Part shown: positions 50,054 to 59,109 of the stretch, one piece after another | How the letters are laid out: every line of letters starts with the position of its first letter | Position numbering within the stretch: the first letter of the stretch is position 1 | DNA from: Bacteroidales bacterium | Lineage (GTDB): Bacteria; Bacteroidota; Bacteroidia; Bacteroidales; P3 | Direction: 5' to 3' | Length of the DNA stretch: 64,000 nt | Assembly: GCA_031262295.1 (NCBI GenBank) | Contig: JAISIA010000040.1 | Coordinates: 1 to 64,000, forward strand | Position numbers and translations under genes: made by a program | The notes under the pieces: model-generated | Told to the model about the DNA's origin: nothing | The model's database searches: none | What the model saw: the letters and a program-made list of their open reading frames with translations, nothing else

Positions 50054-50842
50054 ATGATTTCTAAGAATACAAAACAAGGAATAATATATTGCTTTATCCT
50101 ATTTACTTTTAGTCTTATTATTGGTTGCAAAGGCACTAATAAGGAAGTTATATCAACTTATGAAAATGGTAATCCAAAGAAAGTTTATTACACAAAACAG
50201 GAAAATGGAAACAAAATTAAGGTCAAAGAGGTGATGTATTATGAAAATGGATATATAAGATATGAAGGAGCATTTCTTAATGGAGAAAGAACGGGAGTTT
50301 GGATGTTCTATTTTGAGAATGGAACGCTATTTGCCCTAGCAGACTTTACGAATAATTCTAACGGAAACAACTGGGAAGTGTATAAAACAGATAAAACAGT
50401 AATTGCAAAGAAGAGTAATAAGGTAAAAACAATATCTTTCTTTTCCGATGGATGCTTAGCTCTAATTAGAATAATAAATGATAGGGACGAAGAAACAGAA
50501 TATAAGTTCTACCCTTCCTTTAATATCTCCCAAAAGGCATTATACAAAAACGGAAAGTATAATGGAGAAGTTATTGCACTATTTAATAATGGTAGAATAA
50601 ATTCAAAGAATTTCTTTAAAGAAGGTTTGCAAGATAGCATATATAATTTGTATTATGAAAATGGGAATATTCAAGTGGAAGGACAATATAATAAAGGAGA
50701 AAAGATAGGAGTGTGGAAATATTTTAATGAAGATGGATCTTTAAAAGGAGAAGAGGAGTATGCCTTAGATGGATCTATAATAAAGGCTTTGTCTTTGGGG
50801 ATAAAATATTATGATAAGGAAGGTAAAGAAATAAAGATGTAA
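50054..50842 (+). CDS. MORN-like (YwqK-type) repeat lipoprotein
   Basis: The 262-aa protein has a lipoprotein signal (IIYCFILFTFSLIIGC, Cys25) and then repeats of about 22-24 residues of the MORN_2/YwqK type: YYENGYIRYEGAFLNGERTGVWMFYF, LYKNGKYNGEVIALFNNGRI, YYENGNIQVEGQYNKGEKIGVWKYF. Some homologues are labelled as toxin-antitoxin components by name only; no toxin gene lies here. It is probably a periplasmic or surface lipoprotein of unknown role. It is followed by another exported protein after 11 bp. Confidence 0.85.
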   Translation: MISKNTKQGIIYCFILFTFSLIIGCKGTNKEVISTYENGNPKKVYYTKQENGNKIKVKEVMYYENGYIRYEGAFLNGERTGVWMFYFENGTLFALADFTNNSNGNNWEVYKTDKTVIAKKSNKVKTISFFSDGCLALIRIINDRDEETEYKFYPSFNISQKALYKNGKYNGEVIALFNNGRINSKNFFKEGLQDSIYNLYYENGNIQVEGQYNKGEKIGVWKYFNEDGSLKGEEEYALDGSIIKALSLGIKYYDKEGKEIKM

Positions 50843-50853
50843 CACAAAATATT

Positions 50854-51438
50854 ATGAAAAAAGCATTTTTAATAGTTATATTAACAACTCTAATAGGCAT
50901 ATCTGAGGTTTTTTCACAAAGTCTTAGCCCAATAGAATTAAATAAACAAGGTAGTCAAACCTTATTTCAAATAAATAAAATCCCATATAAAGCAATTTTT
51001 GGTGAGGATGAACAATCCTCTCGTCCTTATATAGAGTTTAATGGGAAAAAGACTTTCAAATACAATTCCATATTTCAAGATGCAATATTAGACTTTCAAA
51101 TCTTTTATAATCCTAAACTAAACTTCCAATACCTTATAATTAATAACTATGTTGATCTTTCCTTAGGGGCAGACCTATTTCTAATAAAGGATGGTGAGTT
51201 TTCCTATATTGGAAATCTAAATTTAGGAGCATATAATTCCATAAACGGAAACAAAATGAATTATAATAGCATCCTACCCTATATTTCTGTTTTCTATACT
51301 AAGGAAAAAACCTATTTTTCCTTTGAAGTACCTTTGGTTGTTTTGAATCCTGCTCAAAAAGATGAACAAATATTTAAAGGAAACGAACTTCACTATATCC
51401 TAACTGACAATAAACTCTCTTTGGTCTTTTCAAAATAG
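50854..51438 (+). CDS. Secreted hypothetical protein
   Basis: The 194-aa protein has a signal peptide (MKKAFLIVILTTLIGISEVFSQ) and a beta-rich mature part with alternating hydrophobic strands (AILDFQIFYNPKLNFQYLIINNYVDLSLG, FSYIGNLNLGAY). I recognise no family and no T9SS sorting domain. It lies between the MORN-like lipoprotein gene and the U32 peptidase gene (3-bp gap) and is probably part of the same transcript. Confidence 0.65.
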   Translation: MKKAFLIVILTTLIGISEVFSQSLSPIELNKQGSQTLFQINKIPYKAIFGEDEQSSRPYIEFNGKKTFKYNSIFQDAILDFQIFYNPKLNFQYLIINNYVDLSLGADLFLIKDGEFSYIGNLNLGAYNSINGNKMNYNSILPYISVFYTKEKTYFSFEVPLVVLNPAQKDEQIFKGNELHYILTDNKLSLVFSK

Positions 51439-51441
51439 GAA

Positions 51442-52689
51442 ATGAATTATACAGATATTGAAATAATGTCGCCTGTTGGCTCTTATGAAGCTCTAATGGG
51501 TGCCATACAAGGAGGAGCCGATAGCATTTATTTTGGAGTTGGAACCCTAAATATGCGAAGTGGTTCAGCAAATAATTTTACCATAGATGACATTAAGCCA
51601 ATTGTTGAAACTGCAAAACAACATGGAGTAAAGACATACTTAACTCTAAACACTATTGTCTATGATGAGGAGTTGGATTACTTAAAACAGGTTATTGATA
51701 GGGCAAAACAAAACAATATAGATGCAATTATAGCCTCCGATATGGCAGTTTTGTCTTATGCAAAAGAAAAACAAGTGGAAATTCACCTCTCTACCCAATG
51801 CAATATTACCAATATAGAGTCAGTAAAATTCTTTTCCTCTTTTGCAGATGTTATTGTAACTGCAAGAGAGCTTTCTTTAAATCAAGTAAAAAATATAATT
51901 GATAAAATAGAAGAACAAAATATAAGGGGACCAAAAGGAGAACTTATAAGAATTGAATGTTTTGTTCATGGCGCTCTATGTATGGCTGTTTCGGGTAAAT
52001 GTTATATTTCTTTGGATAATGCAAATAAGAGTGCAAATAGAGGAAGCTGTTTGCAATATTGCAGACGCCCATATAAGGTGACAGACTTGGATGGAGGCAC
52101 AGAGCTTTTGGTGGATAATAAATACATAATGTCTCCAAAGGACTTAAAGACTATAGATTTCTTAGATAAGATTCTTTCCTCAGGAGTTAGGGTTTTGAAA
52201 ATTGAAGGCAGAGGTCGCTCAGCAGAATATGTAAAAACCGTTACTCAAACCTACAAAGAAGCTGTCAAGGCATACTTTTCCAATTCTTTTAATGAAGAAA
52301 ACAAGAAAAAATGGAATGAAAAACTACGCTCAGTCTATAATAGGGACTTCTGGGATGGCTACTACTTGGGACAAAAAGTTGGAGAATGGACTACAAAATA
52401 TGGATCAAGAGCAACAAAAGAAAAAGAATTTATAGGCATAGTTACTAATTATTTCAAGAATATTGGTGTTGCTGAAATAAAAATTCAAACAGGGGAATTG
52501 TCCTTAGGTGATGAGATTTTGGTTTTAGGTCCCACAACGGGGGTTTATCAAGATATTGTAGGAGAAATAAGAGTTGATTTACTAAAAGTAGAAAAGGCAA
52601 TAAAGGGAGAGGCGTTTTCCATTGCCACAAAAGAAATTCTAAGGCGTGGAGACAAACTATACAAGATGAAAAACAAAGAAAATGATTAA
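51442..52689 (+). CDS. U32 family peptidase (tRNA/rRNA hydroxylation-type)
   Basis: The 415-aa protein has the U32 signature: IEIMSPVGSYEALMGAIQGGADSIYFGV at the N-terminus and IRIECFVHGALCMAVSGKCYISLDNANKSANRGSCLQYCRRPY, with the four conserved cysteines. U32 proteins such as TrhP and RlhA act in tRNA uridine or 23S rRNA hydroxylation in E. coli, and others are collagenase-like. Which of these this is cannot be read from sequence alone. A C-terminal beta-barrel (about 320-410) follows. It overlaps the PHP phosphatase gene by 8 bp. Confidence 0.92.
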   Translation: MNYTDIEIMSPVGSYEALMGAIQGGADSIYFGVGTLNMRSGSANNFTIDDIKPIVETAKQHGVKTYLTLNTIVYDEELDYLKQVIDRAKQNNIDAIIASDMAVLSYAKEKQVEIHLSTQCNITNIESVKFFSSFADVIVTARELSLNQVKNIIDKIEEQNIRGPKGELIRIECFVHGALCMAVSGKCYISLDNANKSANRGSCLQYCRRPYKVTDLDGGTELLVDNKYIMSPKDLKTIDFLDKILSSGVRVLKIEGRGRSAEYVKTVTQTYKEAVKAYFSNSFNEENKKKWNEKLRSVYNRDFWDGYYLGQKVGEWTTKYGSRATKEKEFIGIVTNYFKNIGVAEIKIQTGELSLGDEILVLGPTTGVYQDIVGEIRVDLLKVEKAIKGEAFSIATKEILRRGDKLYKMKNKEND

Positions 52690-53518
52690 ATTTAACTACC
52701 ATAGCCATTCCTTTTTCTGCGATGGGAAGAATACTTTGGAAGAAATGGCTATTTCTGCAATAGAAAACAAAATGCAATATTTTGGATTTTCTGCCCATAG
52801 CTCACTTCCTTCAATAAGCAATTTCGGCTTACAGGAAAATGAAATTAAGAATTACTTAGATGAGATTAATCGTTTAAAGGAAAAATACAAAGACAAAATT
52901 AAACTTTTTGCCTCAATGGAGTTTGATTATATTCCTTCCATCACAAAGGATATTAGAGAAAAGGCAAGGTTATATAATTTGGACTACATTATTTGTTCTG
53001 TTCATTTAGTGGAATCCAAAAGTGGAGGATATTGGTTTATTGATGGGTCAAAGCAAGAAAGCTATGATGAGGGACTAAAAGAATATTTCAATGGAAATAT
53101 TAAAGAAGGCGTCACTGCATTTTTTCAACAAACCATTTCCATGATAGAGAATGTAAAGCCCGATATTGTGGGACACTTTGACAAGATAAAGATGCACAAT
53201 AGGGACAGATACTTTTTGGAAACTGACTCTTGGTACAAAGACCTTGTTATGGCAACAATTGAAGCTATGAAAAAGAATAACTCCATTTGTGAGGTCAATA
53301 CACGTGGGCTTTACAAGGGAAGAAGTAATGATTATTATCCATTGACTGCTTGGTTAAAGATAATGGCAAAAGAGAATATTAGAGTTACTATCTCAACAGA
53401 TGCACATAAGAAAGAGGAAGTATCATCCTTGTTTTTGGAATGCAGAAACCATATTAAGGATTGCGGATATAAGGAAGTATATTATTTTGATGGAGCTTGG
53501 AAAGCAGATAAACTATAA
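52682..53518 (+). CDS. PHP-family histidinol-phosphatase
   Basis: The 278-aa protein begins FNYHSHSFFCDGKNTLEEM, the PHP metal-binding H-x-H motif, and continues with FGFSAHSSLP, FASMEFDYIP, DYIICSVHLVE, DIVGHFDKIK, EVNTRG and ISTDAHKKEEV. These fit HisK-type histidinol-phosphate phosphatase of histidine synthesis. No other his genes are near, so a related phosphoesterase function is possible. It overlaps the U32 gene and is followed after 9 bp by mnmD. Confidence 0.82.
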   Translation: MIKFNYHSHSFFCDGKNTLEEMAISAIENKMQYFGFSAHSSLPSISNFGLQENEIKNYLDEINRLKEKYKDKIKLFASMEFDYIPSITKDIREKARLYNLDYIICSVHLVESKSGGYWFIDGSKQESYDEGLKEYFNGNIKEGVTAFFQQTISMIENVKPDIVGHFDKIKMHNRDRYFLETDSWYKDLVMATIEAMKKNNSICEVNTRGLYKGRSNDYYPLTAWLKIMAKENIRVTISTDAHKKEEVSSLFLECRNHIKDCGYKEVYYFDGAWKADKL

Positions 53519-53527
53519 AAGAAAAAA

Positions 53528-54202
53528 ATGGATAACTCCATAGAAAATAATATAGAAATAATTAAAACCTTAGATGGGTCATATTCCCTACAAAGAAATG
53601 ATATAGAAGAAACCTATCATTCTGTTTTTGGAGCAAGGAATGAAAGTGAGCATATATTCATTAATGCAGGCATAAAGCAAATAGAAAAACCAAATATTAA
53701 TGTTTTGGAAATTGGTTTTGGCACAGGCTTAAATGCAATCCTAACCTTGCTTTATGCAAAAGAAAACAAAAAGAAAATATTCTATCAAGCCATAGAAAAA
53801 TATCCATTAGAAGAGGAGATTATATCCAAGTTAAACTATGGAGAAATTTTGGATAATAAAGACCTATTCCTTAAAATACACTCTTCAAAGTGGGGAAATG
53901 AAAATAGGATAGATGAGTTTTTCTTATTGAAAAAAATTTTTTCATCTGCCCAAAGCATAATTTATCCCGATAATTTCTTTGATATAGTATATTTTGATGC
54001 CTTTTCTCCCGAAAAAGAACCCTCTTTATGGGAAAAAGATATTATTCAAAATATGTATAATACCCTAAAGCAGGGAGGAATATTTATTACATATTGCTGT
54101 AAGGGGCAGGTGAAAAGAACACTTAAAGAGTGTGGATTTTCTCTTGAAAAACTTCCCGGTCCCAAAGGAAAACGTGAGATTTTAAGAGCAGAGAAAAAAT
54201 AA
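53528..54202 (+). CDS. mnmD: tRNA wobble-uridine methyltransferase MnmD
   Basis: The 224-aa protein carries only the methyltransferase half of E. coli MnmC, which makes mnm5(s2)U34 in tRNA. Evidence: ETYHSVFGARNESEHIFINAG, SAM motif VLEIGFGTGLNAIL, and VYFDAFSPEKEPSLW (D-A-F-S-P), then GGIFITYCCKGQVKRTLKECGFSLEKLPGPKGKREILRA, the conserved C-terminal block. The FAD oxidase half is absent, as usual in Bacteroidota. It is the third gene of a U32-PHP-mnmD unit. Confidence 0.93.
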   Translation: MDNSIENNIEIIKTLDGSYSLQRNDIEETYHSVFGARNESEHIFINAGIKQIEKPNINVLEIGFGTGLNAILTLLYAKENKKKIFYQAIEKYPLEEEIISKLNYGEILDNKDLFLKIHSSKWGNENRIDEFFLLKKIFSSAQSIIYPDNFFDIVYFDAFSPEKEPSLWEKDIIQNMYNTLKQGGIFITYCCKGQVKRTLKECGFSLEKLPGPKGKREILRAEKK

Positions 54203-54225
54203 TCCTCTTTCTTTTTTCTTTTTAC

Positions 54226-54233
54226 TATATTTG
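54226..54233 (+). promoter_or_regulatory. -7 box of the flippase gene
   Basis: TATATTTG matches TAnnTTTG. It lies 17 bp before the TTG start at 54251. No TTG -33 element at the expected distance. Confidence 0.45.
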
Positions 54234-54250
54234 CAAAAACTTTTTTTATT

Positions 54251-55531
54251 TTGATAAGATATATTATTCATACATTCTTTACCAAGACTCTTGTCTCATC
54301 ATTAGGTTTTTTAACCATAATATTGATAAGTCATATTCTTGGACCAGAAGCAAGAGGAGAACAATCCATATTCCTTTCCAACGTTGTTCTTCTTATACTT
54401 TTTACAACCCTAATGGGCAACTCAACACTTGTTTATTTAGCTCCTCGTTACGACTTTTCTGAATTATTTATTCCCTCCTTTCTTTGGACAATACTCTCTC
54501 TTATAATTGGCTTTTTACTACTTCCCCTCTTTAATAATGTTGTCACCTATCCAATATACCTACTACTAATTGTGTTTTTTGCATCAATAAATGATACAAA
54601 TAGCTTTATTCTCTTAGGGAAAGAAAGAATTAAAGAGAGTAATTATCTAAAAATAATCCCTCCTCTTTCAACCATTTCTATTCTTTTTGTCCTATTTCTT
54701 TTAGGAAAATTTTCTTCAACATTCAATTATGTCGTCTCTCTCCTTATTGGATATGCCCTAAGTTTTCTCTTTGGAATATTTTTTCTAAGAAAGGATTTTC
54801 TTAAACTGCATTTATTAGAAAAAAAGGCATTTATTTATATACTTCAAATGATGCTTTTCATTGGAGGAATTAAACAATTTGGAAGCATATTCCAAATGCT
54901 AACTTCAAGATTATCTTTCTATATTATTGCTATTTATTGTGGAGATAAAATATTGGGAAACTTTTCCAATGGCATTAGTCTTTTGGAAGTTGTCCTAATC
55001 TTTGGAACCTCTTTGGCTATGGTACAATATTCCATTTTATCCAACACCGAAGATAAGGTCTTTGAAAAAATGTTCTCTCTTATAATGACAAAGCTAAATA
55101 TAGTTTTCACTTTTTTTGCTCTATTAGTGCTTTGTCTTTTACCCTCTGAGGTTTATACCTTTATATTTGGCTCAGGATTTAATGAAATAAAGAATGTTAT
55201 AATTCTTCTAAGCCTTTCAACCTTCCTTTTAAGTATTTCTTCAACCTTTACCCAGCATTTTGCCTCAAAGGGTAACTTTACAATCTCTGCATTTTCCTCT
55301 TTTGTTGCATTTTTAGCAACATGCCTTTTTGGCTTTTGGCTTATTCCTCTCTATGGTATAATTGGAGCTGCAATAAGTACAACAATATCATACGCAATTT
55401 GCCTTCTAATAGAAGGATATTACTTTAAGAAATGGACAAAACTAAAATTCTCCGACTTTATAATAAGAAAAAGTGATATTCCACTTATTAAAGATTTTCT
55501 CTCTAATAAATTTGAAAAAAATAAATATTAA
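54251..55531 (+). CDS. Polysaccharide flippase-like (MATE/MOP superfamily) protein
   Basis: The 426-aa protein has about 12 transmembrane segments and resembles Wzx and other polysaccharide exporters: TLVSSLGFLTIILISHILGPEARGEQSIFLSNVVLLI at the N-terminus, and repeated 4-6 helix blocks. FGFWLIPLYGIIGAAISTTISYAI is typical of the last third. It probably moves a lipid-linked oligosaccharide across the inner membrane. The start codon is TTG at 54251; no ATG lies in a good position and a -7 box sits just upstream. A short leader and TTG start make the exact N-terminus the least certain point. Confidence 0.8.
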   Translation: MIRYIIHTFFTKTLVSSLGFLTIILISHILGPEARGEQSIFLSNVVLLILFTTLMGNSTLVYLAPRYDFSELFIPSFLWTILSLIIGFLLLPLFNNVVTYPIYLLLIVFFASINDTNSFILLGKERIKESNYLKIIPPLSTISILFVLFLLGKFSSTFNYVVSLLIGYALSFLFGIFFLRKDFLKLHLLEKKAFIYILQMMLFIGGIKQFGSIFQMLTSRLSFYIIAIYCGDKILGNFSNGISLLEVVLIFGTSLAMVQYSILSNTEDKVFEKMFSLIMTKLNIVFTFFALLVLCLLPSEVYTFIFGSGFNEIKNVIILLSLSTFLLSISSTFTQHFASKGNFTISAFSSFVAFLATCLFGFWLIPLYGIIGAAISTTISYAICLLIEGYYFKKWTKLKFSDFIIRKSDIPLIKDFLSNKFEKNKY

Positions 55532-55566
55532 AAATCATATATACACACTTTTAAGTTATTTTACTT

Positions 55567-56100
55567 ACACAAAAATATTTTTTTTAACATTTTTTCCTTC
55601 AAATGTTAAATTCAAAATTTAAAAACTGAAAATTGCCGTTTGCTTTTTTGAAAATAATTTTATATCTTTGCCGAAACAAAGCCCCTTTTTAAGGGCAATA
55701 AAGCTCTAATATTCCCAAATTTTATTTTCATTTTTTCTTTCAAGATAATAATCTTATTATTAGTTTGTTATCCTTAAATAAATCTTCGTTTTAGTAAATT
55801 ATTTCTTCGTTTTAGCAAAATAAAACAGCGTTTTATTTGAATTTTTCTTCGTTTTTTTCTGTAAAAATTAGAATTTGGTTTTTTTAATGAAAAATCTGAA
55901 AAAATAAATTAAAAGTTGCTTGAATTGTATTGATAATTAGCGAATTAATAATTTGACAAAATTTTAACAAATTTTTGTGTTGCAAAAATTGAATTTTTGA
56001 ATGAAATGTTAAAATTTGTTAAAATTTGGCGAAAAAATTTACTAAAGTGTTAAAAAAGGGGTAAAAAAAGGGGGTTGAAATGTTAAAAAAATTGGGAATT
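55567..56100 (+). repeat. Large promoter-bearing intergenic repeat, copy 4
   Basis: In order: inverted repeat TTTAACATTT/AAATGTTAAA (55583-55610); promoter TTG (55640-55642), 20 nt, TATCTTTG (55663-55670); a hairpin with CCCTT-TTT-AAGGG instead of GAAAC/GTTTC; iterons CTTCGTTTTAG at 55784 and 55805 (21 bp); hairpin TAAAACAGCGTTTTA (55821-55835); an AT-rich tail with ATGTTAAAA motifs and GGGGGTTGAAATG near the end. It follows no gene start. Confidence 0.86.
55640..55670 (+). promoter_or_regulatory. Internal promoter of large repeat copy 4
   Basis: TTG, 20-nt spacer, TATCTTTG. With the pyrD gene in the opposite direction, this promoter cannot serve a neighbouring gene. Confidence 0.7.
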
Positions 56101-56153
56101 TTAATAAATTCTTCCTTTCTTTTCAATAAAGTGTAGTAAAATAAAGGTGTTTC

Positions 56154-57071
56154 CTATATTATACCTCTTATTTCTGAAAGATTTTTTATATTGTTTTTAT
56201 CCATATATTCTTTTATTCCCTCAACAACTTCAAGTGATACCATTGGGTTTATAAAGTTAGCAGTCCCTATTTCAATGGCTGATGCTCCAACTAATATAAA
56301 TTCAATTGCATCTTGTGCAGATATTATTCCTCCCATGCCTATTATTGGGATGGAGACTTGTTTATAGGTTTGCCAAAGGCAGCGAAGTGCCACTGGTTTT
56401 ATTGCAGGACCAGAAAGACCTCCTGTTATTGTGGATAGCAATGCTTTTTTTCTATTAGCATCAACAGCCATCCCCAAAAGGGTATTTATCATTGAAAGAG
56501 CGTCTGCACCAGAGTCTTCAACGCTTTTAGCAATTTCTACAATACTTGTAACATTTGGACTAAGTTTTACAATAAGAGTCTTTTTATAAACCTCTCTTAC
56601 CTTCTTTACAACCTCTTTTGCCATCTTGGGATCGGTACCAAAGACCATACCTCCCTGCTTTACATTGGGACAGGATATGTTTAATTCAATACCAACTATG
56701 TTTTCTAATTCATTTATTCTTTGAGAAACCTCAACGTATTCCTCTATTGTTGATCCAGAAACATTAACAATAAGGTTGGTTTTTATATCTTTTATCCTTT
56801 TATATATGCTTTTACAGAAGAAATCTACGCCCTTGTTTTGTAATCCTACTGCATTTAGCATACCCGATGGAGTTTCTGCCATTCTTGGATAAGGATTACC
56901 TTCTCTTTTTTCTTTTGTTGTTGCCTTAACAACTATGCCTCCTAAGTTTTCAACAGGGAAAAAATCTTCAAATTCTTCACCATAGCCAAAGGTTCCTGAG
57001 GCTGTTAGAACGGGATTCTTTAATTTAATTTTCCCTATCTCTACTTCCAAGCCACTATTATTTATATTCAT
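56154..57071 (-). CDS. pyrD: Dihydroorotate dehydrogenase (class 1B, PyrD)
   Basis: PyrD oxidises dihydroorotate to orotate in pyrimidine synthesis. The 305-aa protein has [33 protein letters not shown], the class 1 catalytic cysteine in [22 protein letters not shown], and [33 protein letters not shown] for FMN binding. The neighbouring pyrK gene makes it the NAD-linked class 1B enzyme. Length is normal. It starts 14 bp after pyrK. Confidence 0.97.
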   Translation of the reverse strand: MNINNSGLEVEIGKIKLKNPVLTASGTFGYGEEFEDFFPVENLGGIVVKATTKEKREGNPYPRMAETPSGMLNAVGLQNKGVDFFCKSIYKRIKDIKTNLIVNVSGSTIEEYVEVSQRINELENIVGIELNISCPNVKQGGMVFGTDPKMAKEVVKKVREVYKKTLIVKLSPNVTSIVEIAKSVEDSGADALSMINTLLGMAVDANRKKALLSTITGGLSGPAIKPVALRCLWQTYKQVSIPIIGMGGIISAQDAIEFILVGASAIEIGTANFINPMVSLEVVEGIKEYMDKNNIKNLSEIRGII

Positions 57072-57085
57072 CTTCTTTCCTTTTA

Positions 57086-57847
57086 TTAAAAATTTTTCAA
57101 CTCGCTTGAAAGAAAAACTGGACCATTAATGCAGGTTCTCTTATTTCCCGTGTCGGTATCCACAACGCAGCAAAGACAAACGCCAAAGCCGCAAGCCATT
57201 TTATGTTCCAAAGAAACAAAACATGGGATGTTACGTTTTTCCATAATGGATGCAACTTTTTGCATCATAATTGTTGGACCGCAGCAATAAACTGCATCAA
57301 AGTCTTCTTCCATTATGGGATGTTCTGTCACCAAACCCTTAAATCCGCAACTTCCATTTTCAGTTGCAATATGCAAAGGACCTAAATCGGAGAACTTATC
57401 CTTATTGAAGAGTTGTATTGTGTCCCTACTGCCAATTAAGGTGTTAAAGGCAGTGCCTTTTTCTTTTAAGCATCTTGCTAAATATAGTAGTGGTGCTGCT
57501 CCAACGCCTCCTCCAATTAATAATACCTTATTTCCAATTAGAGAAAAGCCATTACCTAAGGGAAAAATTAGATTTAGGCTATTGCCCATCTCAATTTTAG
57601 ATAATTCTTCTGTGCCTTTGCCAACAATTTGTATGACTAAGCTTATTTGGTTGTTTTCTTTTGAAACATCATGTATGGAAATGGGACGGCGAAGTAAAAC
57701 ATCTTTTTTGTCTTTTATTAGTATTTCAACAAATTGTCCCGGTTTTATCTCTGGAAGAACTTCTTCTTGGTATTGAAGTTTTAAAATAAAGAGATCGGAT
57801 CTTATCATTTCCTTTCCCACAACTATAAAGTCCTTGCAATATTTCAT
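57086..57847 (-). CDS. pyrK: Dihydroorotate dehydrogenase electron transfer subunit PyrK
   Basis: PyrK carries FAD and a [2Fe-2S] cluster and passes electrons from PyrD to NAD. The 253-aa protein has the FAD-binding motif [33 protein letters not shown] for NAD, and the cluster-binding cysteines in [21 protein letters not shown]. It precedes pyrD in the same unit and has a full promoter at 57909-57939. Confidence 0.96.
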   Translation of the reverse strand: MKYCKDFIVVGKEMIRSDLFILKLQYQEEVLPEIKPGQFVEILIKDKKDVLLRRPISIHDVSKENNQISLVIQIVGKGTEELSKIEMGNSLNLIFPLGNGFSLIGNKVLLIGGGVGAAPLLYLARCLKEKGTAFNTLIGSRDTIQLFNKDKFSDLGPLHIATENGSCGFKGLVTEHPIMEEDFDAVYCCGPTIMMQKVASIMEKRNIPCFVSLEHKMACGFGVCLCCVVDTDTGNKRTCINGPVFLSSELKNF

Positions 57848-57908
57848 CTACCCCTTGTTTTGTTTTTATGTTTAAGCGACTTTTTTATTTGGATAAAATT
57901 CCAAAGTG

Positions 57909-57939
57909 CAAAAATAGCATTTTTCCTCTTTTTAAACAA
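57909..57939 (-). promoter_or_regulatory. Promoter of pyrK-pyrD
   Basis: On the minus strand TTG (57937-57939), 20 nt, TATTTTTG (57909-57916), 62 bp before the pyrK start. It lies beside the divergent DUF4249 -7 box. Confidence 0.7.
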
Positions 57940-57947
57940 AAACTTCA

Positions 57948-57955
57948 TATATTTG
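57948..57955 (+). promoter_or_regulatory. -7 box of the DUF4249 gene
   Basis: TATATTTG matches TAnnTTTG, 30 bp before the ATG at 57986. It lies inside the upstream extension of that reading frame, which argues for the ATG as the true start. Confidence 0.5.
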
Positions 57956-57985
57956 CATCCTTGCAAACCATATATATATATTTTT

Positions 57986-59008
57986 ATGAAAAACATCTTT
58001 TTCTCTTTTTTAATCCTATTTAGCATGGCATTTATCTCTTCATGTGAGGTAGAATTTAATCCTAATGGCTCTTGGAAAGAAACAACTGTGGTTTATGGAG
58101 TATTGGATCAGGATGCAGATACAAATTTTGTAAGGATTGAAAAATGTTTTTTGGGGGAAGGAAACTATGTTAATTTCTCTAAGGTTAAGGATTCTGTATA
58201 TTATAAAGAGGAAGAACTTTCGGTTAATTTGTATGCCTTCTACTATTGGGAGACTAACGCTTGGGATACTACTAAGGCATTGGAAAAAATCCCTCTTAAC
58301 TACACTGAAACCTATAAAAAAGATTCAGGAGAGTTCTATTACGATGTTTCTCCTATCTATTTTACAACCCATAAGCTAAATTCCCAGATGGAATATTATC
58401 TTGTGATAAAGAATCTTATTACAGGCAATACTACAACTTCTCACTCTCGTTTGGTGGCAGATTATAAGGTGACAGCACCTTCGGGAAACTCCTTTGGTTT
58501 TAATTATAATTCAACCTACCAACAATACTTATTAAATTGCAAATGGACATCTCAAACCTCTGGTGCCTTAGGTGAGATGCCTAAGATGTTTCAACCTGCA
58601 ATAAGGTTTAACTTTTTGGAGAATGGACAAAAGGCTTTTGTGGATTTAAAGTTCAGTTCAATAAATAATCCCTTCACTTTGGAGGATAGAGAGATTTCTT
58701 TTTTGATATTTCACGATGAGGTGGTCAGCCAAATTAAGGATAAGGTTTCAAAAAGAGGGGTAGCACAAAGAAGTTTCCTTATGGACACTCCTACTTTTGA
58801 GATTTTTGTTTATTCTTGTGGCGAAAACTTGAAGAATTACATAGATAATAATGTCCCTATTGTCTCTTTAACAGAAAGACCTGTTTATTCCAATATAGAA
58901 AATGGTATAGGCATTTTCTCATCAAGAAGATTGAATATAAAGAAAAGCTATACTTCTTTTCCTGATTCTTTCAAAGCAGAAATTGAAGGTTTAAATATCG
59001 GTTTTTAG
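57986..59008 (+). CDS. DUF4249 family lipoprotein
   Basis: The start is the ATG at 57986; the frame extends 42 codons upstream through the promoter and is not used. The 340-aa protein has a lipoprotein signal (MKNIFFSFLILFSMAFISSC, Cys20) and a beta-rich mature part with VVYGVLDQDADTNFVRIEKCFLGEG at the N-terminus, the hallmark of DUF4249. Members usually accompany a TonB-dependent receptor and are thought to be surface lipoproteins; no receptor gene is here. It is divergent from pyrK. Confidence 0.85.
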   Translation: MKNIFFSFLILFSMAFISSCEVEFNPNGSWKETTVVYGVLDQDADTNFVRIEKCFLGEGNYVNFSKVKDSVYYKEEELSVNLYAFYYWETNAWDTTKALEKIPLNYTETYKKDSGEFYYDVSPIYFTTHKLNSQMEYYLVIKNLITGNTTTSHSRLVADYKVTAPSGNSFGFNYNSTYQQYLLNCKWTSQTSGALGEMPKMFQPAIRFNFLENGQKAFVDLKFSSINNPFTLEDREISFLIFHDEVVSQIKDKVSKRGVAQRSFLMDTPTFEIFVYSCGENLKNYIDNNVPIVSLTERPVYSNIENGIGIFSSRRLNIKKSYTSFPDSFKAEIEGLNIGF

Positions 59009-59109
59009 TTTAAAGAGATAAATTTTAAAAAAAATGTTAAATTTTTATAATAATACGCCTAATCTATGCGTTACATTAGTGTATTTAACAAACTAAAAGA
59101 AAAAGGAAA

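Larger units (their letters stand above)
55532..56153. other. Convergent intergenic region with large repeat copy 4
   Basis: The 622 bp between the convergent flippase gene and pyrD are nearly all large repeat copy 4 (55567-56100). The repeat's promoter reads into the pyrD 3' end, antisense to it, and no gene on the plus strand lies within 1.8 kb downstream. Confidence 0.6.

Noticed and set aside
50054-50842. Calling the MORN-like protein a toxin-antitoxin antitoxin.
   Set aside because: The name is inherited in databases; the protein has a lipoprotein signal and no toxin gene is next to it.
15269-56100. Large repeats as insertion sequences.
   Set aside because: No transposase frame in any copy. 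The TTTAACATTT inverted repeat is at one end rather than at both, and I could not see target-site duplications by eye. A non-autonomous element remains possible.
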